Made by a program: the position numbers and the translations under genes. A stretch of DNA of 64,000 bases from Harmonia axyridis. Its lineage: Eukaryota; Arthropoda; Insecta; Coleoptera; Coccinellidae. The DNA lies in assembly GCF_914767665.1 (NCBI RefSeq), contig NC_059505.1, forward strand, positions 41,351,506 to 41,415,505, given 5' to 3'. This document shows, piece after piece, positions 48,345 through 60,766 of the stretch (position 1 is the stretch's first letter; every line of letters starts with the position of its first letter). The notes under the pieces are model-generated. The model made no database searches and was not told the origin of the DNA. It worked only from the letters and a program-made list of their open reading frames with translations.

Positions 48345-48817
48345 TAGAACGACTGTTATAACATACAGTCTGAATTGAAGAGGAAGTTATTTCATTAGTT
48401 GGGACTGTACTTAATGCAATGTAATCCGACATATCATAACCATTAACTGAGTAAACTAACTCGATAATGTTTTTTCCTTGGGGACTTATACGATAAAGCG
48501 GTGTGTAGTACGTGAAACGGAAGATTGGAGCTTGAATTTGATGGATATCGATATCAAAAATTGCCTGAGCAACTTGATATTTCGTGCATGATTGCCGTGA
48601 TTGTCATTTCTCTGTGGTAAAATCTGGAAAAACATAAAAAAATTGTTATTTTCACTTTCACCTTTGATAGAACTTGTGGTGCCATCTACAAATATTCGAC
48701 AATTTTAATCACAAATATCAATCTAAAACTGGAACATAGCCTTTGACAATATTTTCAACGACTCTGTGTGATTATTAGTCGATGACTCTATGGACCCATT
48801 AGATTTATTGAACTACT
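48345..48817. other. No recognised gene
   Basis: Nothing recognised between the mariner and the family R element. Confidence 0.5.
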
Positions 48818-49407
48818 CTCAGAGTAATAAACATAGATAGAGGAAACATATATCATTTTCAGTAAGCAAATTTTGTCCCCAACATGAACTATCAAATTTG
48901 ACATGAAGCGCGCGGAAATGAAAACATATCAGTGATACGATAATTCACTCAATTCGCGAGTTTCTCCACAAAGAACGCACTTCTTATGTCCAATAGCGAA
49001 TCAACGTTTCATATTAACTAAAAATATATCGAAATAAATACCTAAATAAATCAGAAATTCAGAAAACAAACTTAAAGCACGTCAGACGACGTGAAGCAAC
49101 CGATGACACTAGGAGAGCAAAAGTTGCCAAACCTTGGATTTCAGCAGGTAGATACAGAAAATAATAAATATTCCGCTTATTATAAATTCGACAATTAGGA
49201 AAAATATCGGATTCCAAATATTCAAATTTGCATATGTAATCGGGAAACACTCAAATAAATATATATCATTCAATATTATATACATTCATAACGATATAGT
49301 AAAATTGTGGATTTGAAAATATATCACAATCCGACAATGTAATCTAACCATGTTGGGGACATGTAAAAATTGAGTATACTCCCTCTATCTATGTTTATTA
49401 ATCTATG
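48818..49407 (-). mobile_element. Family R hAT-like MITE, copy 7
   Basis: 590 bp, CTCAGAGTAATAAAC to TTATTAATCTATG. Flanks GAACTACT and GAACTACC form the 8-bp duplication with one difference. It lies 125 bp upstream of the first Tob coding exon's splice acceptor. Confidence 0.93.
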
Positions 49408-49531
49408 GAACTACCAGATCTGTGGATCTGCCAACTAGGTATATCAACTTGGCTACTTGTTCCCACTATTTTTTACAAAACTATACCACATGCTAAGAAC
49501 TATTTTTCACACTACTTCTTCTTCTTTCCAG

Positions 49532-52500
49532 ATCTCGAACCTTAATTTGGCGAACCAGGAACACAGTGGTGTCGACTCCAAGAGATAAATGTATTGAAAA
49601 TCCCACGTTTTCTAACAATCTTCACACAAACACGGAAACCTCAAGAATTCGCCCATTCAAAATGCATATAGAAGTACAAGTAGCACTGAATTTCGTTATC
49701 TCGTACCTGTACAACAAACTACCAAGGAGGAGGGTCAACATATTCGGAGAGGAGCTGGAGAAGGCACTCAAGGACAAATTTCAAGGACACTGGTACCCCG
49801 AGAAACCGTACAAAGGCTCTGCATTCAGGTGAGACCTTAGACTAGCCTTGAAACATTTTGAAACGGAGTTCGCTGCTTTTACTATTCCTACTGAAAGAAC
49901 CAATCAACAAAAATTGATAATGAAATACACAGCAAGCAATCTTGTGTTTTTTGAAGAAACATCTTCAAAACAGTTACTTAAGGGTGTTTTTTTTAGAGCT
50001 ATAGAACTTTAAATTGCAAAAAAACAACGATGGATTATTCGATTGACATGAATTTTATTTATCCGCAAGATAATCTTGTGGCATTACATTTTAAATATGA
50101 TTTCTGGCATATGACCGCCACGGCTGGCTCGGATGTAGTCCAATCTGAACGTCCAATTTTCGATGACTTTTTCCAACATTTGTGACCGTATATCGGAAAT
50201 AACACGACGAATGTTGTCTTCCAAATGGTCAAGGGTTTGTGGCTTATCCGCATAGACCAATGACTTTACATAGCCCCACAGAAAGTAGTCTAGCAGTGTT
50301 AAATCACAAGATCCTGGAGGCCAATTCACAGGTCCAAAACATGAAATTAGGCGGTTACCAAACGTCTCTTTCAATAAATCGATTGTGGCACATTGTGTGA
50401 CATGTTGCGCCGTCTTGTTGGAACCACAGCTCCTGGACATCATGGTTGTTCAATTCAGGAATGAAAGATCTAGTTAGTAATCATGGCTCTATACCGATCA
50501 CCATTGAGTGTAACGTTCTGGCCATCATCGTTTTTGAAGAAGTACGGACCAATGATTCCACCAGCCCATAAAGCGCACCAAACAGTCAGTTTTTCTGGAT
50601 GTAACGGTGTTTCGATATACACTTGAGGATTAGCTTCACTCCAAATGCAGCAGTTTTGTCTGTTGACGTAGCCATTCAATCAGAAGTGCGCTTCATCGCT
50701 AAACAACGTAGTTCGCGATACGTATTCCGTACAGAACCATTATTTTCGAAATAAAATTGCACTATTTGCAAGCGTTGTTCAGGCGTGAGTCTATTCATGA
50801 GGAATTGCCAAACCAAACTGAGAATAAATCACTTGACAGCTGTTAAATCGGTCGCAATCTTGAACAGTAATGTCAACTTAAAGTTATATACCTCGAAAAA
50901 AAACACCCGTTATAATCAATCGCCTAAAAGAGTTCAACCATTATTGCAGAGATTATTTTCTTCAGTTATTCTACATTTTATCATTTTATGAATAAATGGC
51001 AGTAATGGTTTTAACAAACTTGAAACTGATTTTTCCTCCAGATGCTTGAAGACCGGCGACCCCATAGACAAAGTCTTGGAGCGTGCAGCTAAGGAGAGCG
51101 GGGTCCCCATCCAGGACATCCTAGAGAACCTCCCCCAGGAGTTGGCAGTCTGGGTGGACCCAGGCGAGGTGAGCTACAGGATCGGCGAGAAGGGAGCCGT
51201 GAAAGTCCTCTTCAGCGACAAATCCGATCCCCAAGACGAGCACTCGGCCGATAGAGAAGTCACCAAGACCTTCAACCCTGAAGCGCAATGCTTCAGGCCG
51301 ATTGAGTCCGTCAGCTGCAGTCTGGGCAACCTCAGCCTCTCCCCCAAGAGCATCACACCATATGGTTCCTCCAACATCCACCAGCAGAACCAAATGGGCC
51401 CCCAGATGCCGGTATCGGTGCCGGTCTCCAACGCTGTGCAGAACGTGGCTCCATCTCAGAACAACCTGACGCTTACGCTTACCAATCCGGTGAATCACCT
51501 GGCCTCTTCGTCGGCGGCACCGTCGCCAACATCTGGAGGCAATTCTTACAAGGGTAGTCCATCGCCGGTAACGGCTTTTATACCAAGAAGCACTGCACCA
51601 CTAACTTTTACCACGGCGACGTTCGCGCAGACAAAGTTTGGCAGTACAAAGTTGAAGACCAGCAGCAAGAGGGCTAATAGGTGAGTTGCAAGCTTGACTA
51701 GGTTTAGGTTTGTTTAGTGTTTGGTGAGGAGTTCTCGGCCATTATGTTGGCAGTGGTTTCTGTCCCAACTCTGCTAGGCCTCGGCTAGACCATTTGGTTT
51801 CTCCCTTATAATTCTCCAGCTATTTCTAAAGGAGTACGGTGCCAATATGAGGTTTGGTTTAGAGTGCAGTCGGTATCTTAGAATTTATTATGAATGTGTT
51901 GCACCTGGCACCATCCTCAGGTTCACAAAGAGTCACCACAACTACGAGGTGATCACGTTCATAAAGGGCTCCTCATTAAACGCCTAAACAGAGCCTCAAA
52001 ATTCAAATATAATAAAGGGTGTTTTTTTTTAGAGCTATAGAACTTTAAATTGCAATAAAACAACGATGGATTATTCGATTGACATGAATTTTATTTATCC
52101 GCAAGATAATATTGTGGCATTACATTTTAAATATGATTTCTGGCATATGACCGCCACGGCTGGCTCGGATGTAGTCCAATCTGGACGTCCAATTTTCGAT
52201 GACTTTTTCCAACATTTGTGGCCTTATGTCGGCAATAACACGGCGAATGTTGTCTTCCAAATGGTCAAGGGTTTGTGGCTTATCCGCATAGACCAATGAC
52301 TTTACATAGCCCCACAGAAAGTAGTCTAGCTGTGTTAAATCACAAGATCTTGGAGGCCAATTCACAGGTCCAAAACGTGAAATTAGGTGGTCACCAAATG
52401 TGTCTTTCAATAAATAGATTGTGGCACGAGCTGTGTGACATGTTGCGCCGTCTTGTTGGAACCACAGCTCCTGGACATCACGGTTGTTCAATTCAGGAAT

Positions 52501-53517
52501 GAAAAAGTTAGTAATCATGGCTCTATACCGATCACCATTGACTGTAACGTTCTGGCCATCATCGTTTTTGAAGAAGTACGGCCCAATTATTTCACCAGCC
52601 CATAAAGCGCACCAAACAGTCAGTTTTTCTGGATGTAACGGTGTTTCGACATACACTTGAGGATTAGCTTCACTCCAAATGTGGCAGTTTTGTTTGTTGA
52701 CGTAGCCATTCAACCAGAAGTGCGCTTCATCGCTAAACAAAATTCGCGTAAAACGTATTCCGCACAGAACCATTATTTTCGAAATAAAATTGCACTATTT
52801 GCAAGCGTTGTTCAGGCGTGAGTCTATTCATGATGAATTGCCAAACCAAACTGAGAATAAATCACTCGACAGCTGTTAAATCGGTCGCCATCTCGAACAG
52901 TCATGCCAACTTAAAGTTATATACCTCGAAAAAAAACACCCGTTACTTCCGAAAAAAGTTATAACTAAATCCAAGATTGTAGAAGCACTTTCATGTATTT
53001 AACTGCTCAGTTCTTGCATCCTTGCAGTTGTTATCACCACCAAATACCACAAAGTGGCCAGTTAACATCACAGTCCATTCCGCTCTATCACTAATAACCA
53101 GTTCTGCTCTACAGGATGTCACCGACCGAGTTCTCCAACTACATCAAGCAGCGGGCAGCGATGCAACAGCAGGTGCACCAACCTCCCCAACAGCACCACT
53201 CTCCGAACGGTCGCGCCCTCTCTCCAGACGCCTCGAACTACTACTTTCCCCACGGGCCGTACGGCCCTCACCAACAGTACACTCATCGTTCTATGATAGA
53301 GTCTTCCAACCAGTACCTCAGCCCGGACCTGTATCCCAGCAAGCTGCCCTACGACCCTTCGTCCTCCGTGGGGCCCTACTTCCCAGCCAACAACGGCTCG
53401 AGCTCAGTGGCGCCCCCTTCGGCACCCACCACACCTCAAGACAACGGAAAACTGATGGACAACAGTTGGCCGTACCCCAATGCCGGTCAGTACCAACACC
53501 TGTTGGTCGCAAATTGA
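49532..53517 (+). CDS. Tob: Tob/BTG-family antiproliferative protein
   Basis: Coding exons 49662-49828, 51042-51680 and 53115-53517 (167+639+403 nt) give 402 residues; stop TGA 53515-53517. The first exon starts at a splice acceptor (TTCTTTCCAG, 49531), so a non-coding exon lies upstream. Donors GTGAGA and GTGAGT; both introns are phase 2. I chose ATG 49662 because Tob proteins begin MHIEVQ and no earlier in-frame ATG exists in this exon, though the frame stays open to the acceptor. Residues 1-113 are the BTG domain ([54 protein letters not shown]), which in the family binds the CAF1/CCR4-NOT deadenylase. [10 protein letters not shown] (133-142) matches a PAM2 motif, the binding site for poly(A)-binding protein. 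The rest is Ser/Pro/Gln-rich and ends QYQHLLVAN. Known family role: recruiting deadenylase to mRNA and slowing proliferation. A two-codon upstream ORF (ATG 49589) precedes the start. Confidence 0.95.
49981..50910 (-). mobile_element. Short DD41D element M6, in Tob intron 1
   Basis: 930 bp between TA dinucleotides, antisense to Tob, within intron 1 (49829-51041). Frames keep [19 protein letters not shown] and [21 protein letters not shown] small deletion near 50702 removes part of the shared-deletion junction, and another near 50390 disrupts the second catalytic block. Without it intron 1 would be about 280 bp. Confidence 0.93.
52015..52943 (-). mobile_element. Short DD41D element M7, in Tob intron 2; best-preserved frame
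   Basis: 929 bp between TA dinucleotides, antisense to Tob, within intron 2 (51681-53114). Minus-strand 52773-52120 is open for 217 codons and holds all three catalytic aspartates: [26 protein letters not shown] and [13 protein letters not shown]. It lacks the N-terminal DNA-binding half through the family-wide deletion, so it would not be a functional transposase. Confidence 0.94.
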
Positions 53518-54460
53518 GGTTAGAGGCAAGTCCCGTCAGATTGGTAGCTTTTGAATCGTATAAACTTGGAACTGGCTCCGCTAGGGTCGTCGCATCACAA
53601 AACTAACCTCACTCGACCTCTGACAACTGTCACTGTCAAATTTGACGTTTGTTTGCAAGTCTACCAACTGCGATTCTAGGGGAGAATCGACACATAGAGA
53701 AAGAGAGCTAGTTTCAAGTTGATACGGATGTGAAGCGAATCAGAGACAGCAATTCTTCTTCTTCTTTATGTGGGAGGGAGGATGATTGTGGTCTCAGGTA
53801 TCGAAGTGTTGAAATTTCGACGTTTTTATATTATAAAATCGAGAATCCTTGCTTGATAATATAGTTTTTTTATAAAAAAAATCGTAGTGATAGTAAAAAA
53901 TTAGATGTTTCTTACTTTATAAACTGGTGTTTACAGTATTCTCGTAGGATAGAGTGTTTTCTAAATTTTTTTATATGTATGTATTTTTTATTTTTGTATA
54001 AAAGGCTCAAGCTGACATCTAGTCTCAAACATAAAATAAAGAGTTAAGTTGGCATATCATCGGATACAAATGATTTAAAAAAAAGTTTGTATTCGTGTAA
54101 GGCAGATATTATAAGATGGTCTCTTTCACTTGTTATTAAGAATGTGAAGATGTTTTGAAACCAAATGCAATAATGTGATCTGTTATAACTGTGTACTGAA
54201 TTTGTGATATGTGTTATAAGGCATAATTAAGTGTGCGCCCTCAGTGTAAAATTTTTCACTTGAATAATTTGAGGTTTTTATTTGATCATAACTGGTGATT
54301 AGGGATCGTTTTTTTATAAAACAAAAAACAGAAATAACACTAGCAACTGCTGATTTTTCAGAATGATCTCAAAGTGAACCTTATCATCTTCCACCTAAAC
54401 ACAAAATACAAGGAGATTCCTAAGAAGAAACTAAAGAAAATAATAAAAATTAAATAAATA
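53518..54460 (+). other. Tob 3' untranslated region (extent approximate)
   Basis: AT-rich sequence after the Tob stop. AATAAA occurs at 54035-54040, preceded by GTCTCAAACATA, and again at 54442 and 54453. I take the first as the likeliest poly(A) signal; longer forms are possible. No coding signal. Confidence 0.5.
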
Positions 54461-56677
54461 TACAATGAACTAACGCCCTTTTGAAAGGAGAGGTGCTACC
54501 TTGGAAACTCTTTCGTATGTTCAGGAAATCTCACTTAGAGAATTCTGAAAAAGTGTGGTACAGCTCACAATTCAATCAAACCGCTGAATGTCTTTCTGTC
54601 TGCATAATAAAGTTAAAATTCCATTCAGTATTGCATGTAACTCGAACTTTGGTCTTAGATGCTTCCTTATTTCTGTTGAAATTCGTGTGATACTGTTCAA
54701 TAAGTTTTACTCCACTACCTTTCTACTTTTTGTTATAATTATATTTTCACAATGTTTTCATTTGTATAGAACTGTTGAATTTGATATAATATATATTTTG
54801 TTACGAGCATATGACATGAGTTTAATTGCATCAGTTTGTCTACGTACCTGACATTGTTGATATCAATCTTTATTTTCATTGAGAACCAATTATTCTCCAA
54901 CGAAGAAAATCAATTTTTTCATGTTCAATGTGATGGTAATCATTCAAACTGTTTTGAGTGTTGATGATAAATATAACTTATTTATTAAACTATTAAACAG
55001 ACTTGAGTAGTATGTAGACTATGATCAAATATAACAGTTATCTATGTATAGGTAGGTATTTTATAAATCAAATCTCTGATTCTGAGAGAAATTTCTATTC
55101 AAGTTTGTTACTTAACTTTCTACTTTTCTCAAGTCTGTTTGGAGAGTATCTAGTAACTTTTAACCTAATTTTTCCTAAACAGAAATTATTATATAGTACC
55201 TTATAACCACTCTGGCAACTCTGTATTGAATATTCACTTTTTATAGAGAGTGTGTGAGTGATGAATCTCTTAGGAATGGAAAGCAAAACCCTTGATTCAA
55301 TTCTTTCTGAGATACTAGAAAACAGGGTGCTAAAACTCTTACTTTCGAAGGCCAGGTCCAAAGTTAAAAAATAATTTTGTCAGATATAGAAATACAGGTT
55401 GCACATCGATAAACTTCAAGAGGAATATTAAAATACATCTTGAATATTCAAAAAGTAAATTTATAGATTTTTCAAAAGCTTATGCAAATATTTCCTTAGT
55501 AAAGAGAAATACGTCATCAGTGACGTCACTTGCTAGTACAAACAATCGAGTGTCATAGATAAAAGCACGTGTAGAAACAAAATCACTAACACTAGAAAAA
55601 TATATCTCTCAATTGAAAATTTAGAAATTCGCAACAAAACACAAAATGGAACAAAAATGCAAATGACACAAGTGTTTACTTCAAATTGACGTCATAAGTG
55701 TGTCCAATCCAGTTCGTTTTTCATCACGTCATGAAAGGTATTATTCATTCAACTTTGTAATGCTTTTTTATGCATATTTTTTTATATATTTCTGTCGAAG
55801 GAATATATCTGGTTCTTAAAAGTTTAACCTATTAGAAAATCATAAATAGGACATTATTTTTTCATTGTCAAATAGTCTATTGAAAATTGGACATAAAATA
55901 TGGATTAGGACGGAAATAAAAAATTGAAAAACCTTTATTCCTTTAACAGCCTGTATTAAAAAAAAGCCCAGTATTGACTCAGAATGTTAAAAAAAGAAGT
56001 TTATCGATCTGCTTGACGACATGTGAGACACAAATTTATTTTTTAGCAAGGCGGTGTAGAGAATTTTCTTTCAAATTGATTGTCGATGCTTTATTCTACA
56101 AAAGTTTGGAACTTGAAAACAGTGATAGTAAACGAAAAATTAAAATGACCTAACCAAAGTAGAAAATGAAGAAATGGTAAAAATAAAACATAGGCAATCT
56201 GTATATAAACTCCTGAACGTATCAACTAAACCTACTTGGGTATAGTTTATTTTATTACTACCTTTTTGATGAACTAAACTATTTTAGCACAATTGATAAT
56301 AGGAGATCAGGAAAATTTGAACTACCAATGGGACAACCATATCAAAAAACCATCGCTTCCATCAGCTCTGCAAAAATTGATTATGTCGAAATAGAAAAAA
56401 AAAATATCTTATATACTTATCAGGACAAAACGATTTTTGGGAAGCTTTTGGTGCTTGAATGGTTAGCCCCTAGGATGTATATGTAGTTAGATATACCCCT
56501 CCAAGTGATATATAATATTTTTTTAAGCTTCTAAAGTAAACCTTAGAAAAAGTTGAAAACAAGAATAAGTTGTGGGTTGGATACTTGTCAACGGTGTATG
56601 TGTTACCTTTGAACCACAACTGAAGCTACAAGCAGATGGTCACCGATGTCTGAACAATTTTGATGGAACTTCATATG
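54461..56677. other. No recognised gene
   Basis: AT-rich intergenic or long 3' UTR sequence. TGACGTCA occurs at 55521-55528 and 55687-55694. CACGTG is at 55567. No coding region is recognised. Confidence 0.45.
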
Positions 56678-56940
56678 TACAGGGTGTCCCAAATTCTATG
56701 CTTATTGAGGGCATCTTGAGAACTATGGGAGTTAGAGTTTAAAAACACCCAAACTCTTTTTTTTTTCAATTATAAAATAACAGAAAGCATATAGATATCT
56801 TGATTCCTTTTCGGGTTTCTGAGGAATTGTCTCCTTCATAACTTGAAACGAATCTTTCTGATATTTTATAAGTTAGAGTCCTTGGATCTCATAGATTTAG
56901 AGAAGCTCTTAATGAGTTTTGAGCTTGGGACACCCTGCAC
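56678..56940. mobile_element. 263-bp MITE with CAGGGTGTCCCAA ends
   Basis: TACAGGGTGTCCCAAATTCT at the left; the complement of GAGCTTGGGACACCCTGCAC at the right gives CAGGGTGTCCCAAGCTC. Non-coding. Confidence 0.75.
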
Positions 56941-57929
56941 TTCACATCAAAATTGTCTCTTCTCATACAACATACTTGGGAGATATCAGAGATGCATTCG
57001 TGTCCTAGAATATCTTCAGTACCTTCAGTTGGACGCTACACAATGTACATGATTAAAAATACTTATAGATTACTCAATTATTTTATATACTTGCTTGTAA
57101 CTAATGGCATTTTAAGATCTGTATATATTGGAATATTATATAACTACATTTGTTGTTCTATGATGTGTAGGAACATCTAATAATCACTTGAAAATATATG
57201 TAGAATATTTTGATTTCATCAGATAGGGTGTGGTCATAAATGGACATAAGTACAATCTAAAAAAAAAAATGAAGTGATAAGTAGGATACCTATTTCCATC
57301 AGATGTTGGAAATGGTGAAGATTAGGATTTAGAAATGGACAAATGGAACAAATGACCCCAATGTGAAAAAGTAGAACTTAGACAATTAGTCCAATTAGAT
57401 ATGGTTGAGGTTAGAAATAGAAAATTTATGACCACGATATAAGAGAAAAAAAAACAATATTTTCAGTAGGGACTGAATCAAGCCCAAAAAGAATGTGATG
57501 GCTCTTTTTTACTATTCTAGTAGACTTAGAAAAGACTTGATCTGAGATTTATTCGATTCATCTCAGACAAGTCCAGATAAATGAATGTTTGTCAATAAAT
57601 AATGCGTGTTAGTTTGTTTTACATTCTCTATTCAGATTATTGATTGAAATTATAATAATTGCGACTAAGTCTTAGTTTTCTATTTATATTTATTAATATA
57701 AGTATAGTGAGAGAGGATTTTTCCATCCTGTTGTAAAATAATTACTATGTGTATAATAGTCTATAATTTTTCATATTGTTGTACGATTTTTAAGTTTATA
57801 TTAAAATGTTTGTGCATTAAATTGTTCTTCTTTTCTACACAAGTTCACTCTTCCCTCTAAGGCCTAAGTTTCAGTGAAAAAAGTACTAAGCCAACTGTCT
57901 GCTGCAACCGTAAAGTCTGCTCTTACACA
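56941..57929. other. No recognised gene
   Basis: Nothing recognised apart from AT richness. Confidence 0.45.
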
Positions 57930-58265
57930 TAAATGACACTTATGAAAACCACAATTAATTTGTTACTTTTGTTGAATCGGAAGTTATATACTTCTAATTG
58001 AATGTGTTGAGCACAATAAATTTAGTTACTTCCGCAGTTTGTGGTCCCCACAACAATGTTTTTCAGTAGATGCCTACCAAACTTATCACAACAGGATTTT
58101 TGTACGGGAAGATTGATTCACTGTATTTCAGGAGTAAATTACATAAATTGTGGATGAATTATTATTAATGACTGCCTTCATTGAGCTGTTAATTGGTCAT
58201 CAACCGAGTCCTTAAGCTTATAGATAAATAATATACTTAGATGACACTTATGGAGATCATATATA
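57930..58265. repeat. Diverged outlying unit of the 333-bp repeat
   Basis: CTACCAAACTTATCACAACA, TTTCAGGAGTAAATTACATA, CTTCATTGAGCTG and TAGATGACACTTATGGAGAT follow the same order as in the array at 59008, but with many differences. Confidence 0.7.
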
Positions 58266-59007
58266 TTTATTCTGGTACTTGGATGTTTAGAAATTCGTTG
58301 AAAATTGTCGAATTATATTTTAAGACCTCGTTACTGGTAGATTTGTATTATTATTCATTAGGCATCGATTCCAATCAGAGTTCTTCCACTCATTCAAAAG
58401 GTATCTACTATTTTCGTACAAAATTCTCAATAACTCAATGTTGAAGTGTGTTAGGATGAAACTGATGATAGATCAGTATTCAACTTCTAAAAGGTTTCAA
58501 TTCAGAGATATTTCGATTTTTGTGCTTAAATTTTCAGCTCTTTTCCAACTAACTTTGATAATTATCGTCTCGAATTTGCTTGCTAGCCATCTATACACAA
58601 TTTACTGAACTTAACTTTATAATAGCCAACCGAGTGTAGAATCCTGTAATATGAATGGCACTACCAAAGCTTGGTTTGAGCTACTCATCTTAGATGTCGC
58701 CATAATTAAATCAAATTCATAAAATATAATTATTATAAGTTTATGATCGAATTCAAATATGTATGATTTAGAAATTTGTCAATTGTTCGGTTTCATCCGA
58801 ATATTAATTGAAAATAAAAATCATAATATGAGGTTTACGCTAAATATAGCGTAAAAAAATAGAAAAATATTTCTATTCAATGATGCTGCGGATTAGTAAT
58901 ATACAATTGAAACGATTCTCAATAGCTAGAATTAGATTGGATAATGATACGTATTTACGCAAATTGCTCGGTAAGAAGTCAACATATTAATTAAAATATT
59001 TATATTT
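58266..59007. other. No recognised gene
   Basis: AT-rich spacer between the outlying repeat unit and the array. Confidence 0.5.
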
Positions 59008-59930
59008 GTCACCTTTAATGAATAGGTAATTATATACTTATAATTTATTACAGATTCGTACTAAAAAATCTGCTTAGCTAAAATAATTAAGTGACTTCAG
59101 CAGTTTGAGGTCTGCACAAGAATGTTTGTTCAATAGATACCTACCAAACTTGATTATCACAAGAAGCTTTTTTATAGTAGAATATGAATTGAATGCATTT
59201 TAGGAGTAAATTACATAATTTGTGGACATTAATTTTCTTCATTGAGCTGGCTATTGGTCTTAAACATGACTCTCTTCAGCCTATTGATGAATTATTTACA
59301 TAGATGACACTTATGGAAAACACTTTTCTTAGAATGTTATTGTCACCTTTAATGAATAGGTAATTATATACTTATAATTTATTACATATTCCTACTAAAA
59401 AACCTGCTTAGCTAAAATAATTAAGTGACTTCAGCAGTTTGAGGTCTGCACAAGAATGTTTTTCAATAGATACCTACCAAACTTGATTATCACAAAAAGT
59501 TTTTTTATAGTAGAATATGAATTGAATGCATTTTAGGAGTAAATTAAATAATTTGTGGACAATAACTTTCTTCATTGAGCTGGCTATTGGTCTTAAACAT
59601 GACTCTCTTCAGCCTATTGATGAATTATTTACATAGATGACACTTATGGAAAACACTTTTCTTAGAATGTTATTGTCACCTTTAATGAATAGGTAATAAT
59701 ATACTTATAATTTATTACATATTCCTACTAAAAAACCTGCTTAGCTGAAATTATTAAGTGACTTCAGCAGTTTGAGGTCTGCACAAGAATGTTTTTCAAT
59801 AGATACCTCCAAACTTAATTATCACAGAAAGCTTTTGTATAGTAGAATATTAATTGAATGAATTTTAGGAGTAAATTACATAATTGGCAGACAGTGACTT
59901 CCATTTAGCTGATATGGTTTTTCAACATTC
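59008..59930. repeat. Tandem array, ~333-bp unit, about 2.8 copies
   Basis: GTCACCTTTAATGAATAGGT begins at 59008, 59342 and 59675, a period of 334 then 333 bp. Units one and two are nearly identical. The third is cut at about 59910-59930 after GGAGTAAATTACATAATT. No open frame is conserved. Confidence 0.92.
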
Positions 59931-60177
59931 ATGTTACACCTTCCTCTTCACAATGATATAGAGATTCATTGATTTATCTTAAAATATACTAGTTTTTTTT
60001 TCAATATAGAAATGAAACTCCTCATTAGAAAACTCTTTATTTTACAAAAACTTACGAATGACTATATTCACGGAACCCCTAGATGGATTGTGCCCATTAT
60101 TCAAGATCCAAACTTACCCTGCAAATTTTTAGTTTCTATATGTTAGGTTAGGTTAGTTATCGTGAATACGGCCGGAC

Positions 60178-60766
60178 CTCAGAGAAATAAACATAAATAG
60201 AGGGAGCATATGTCATTTTCAGTAAGCAAATTTTGTCCCCAACATGAACTATCAAATTTGACATGAAGCGCGCGGAAATGAAAACATCAGTGATACGATA
60301 TTTCACTCAATTCGCGAGTTTCTCCACAAGCAATGCACTTCTTATGTCCCATAGTGAATCAACGTTTCATATCAACTCAAAATATATTGAAATAAATACC
60401 TAAATATATCAGAAATTCAAGAAAACGAACTTCAAGCGCGCCAAACGACGTGAAACAACCGATGACACTAGGAGAGCAAAAGTTGCCAAACCTTGGATTT
60501 CAGCAGGTAGATACAGAAAATAGTAAATATTCAGCATATTATAAATTCGACAATTAGGAAAAATATCCGATTCCAAATATTCAAATTTGCATATTCAATC
60601 GGGAATCATCCAAATAAATATATTTCATTCGATATAATATACATTCATAATGATATAGTAAAATTGTGGATTTGAAAATATATCACAATCCGACAACGTA
60701 ATCTAACCATGTTGGGGACATGTAAAAATTGCGTATACTCCCTATATCTATGTTTATTACTCTATG
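60178..60766 (-). mobile_element. Family R hAT-like MITE, copy 8
   Basis: 589 bp, CTCAGAGAAATAAAC to TTATTACTCTATG, with flanks GGCCGGAC and AACCGGAC (8-bp duplication, two differences). It is preceded by GTTAGGTTAGGTTAG at 60142-60156. Confidence 0.92.

Noticed and set aside
48819..49407. Family R copy 7 as a Tob promoter
   Set aside because: It is a standard MITE copy with its target duplication. Any promoter role would be incidental, and a 5' exon must lie further upstream.
51121..51498. Minus-strand open frames within Tob exon 2
   Set aside because: Antisense shadows of the GC-rich coding exon, with no start context or homology.
53022..53606. 194-codon open frame overlapping the last Tob exon
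   Set aside because: It is the +1 shadow of the Tob frame in a GC-rich exon. The Tob frame joins exactly to the upstream splice donor and matches the family's C-terminal composition.
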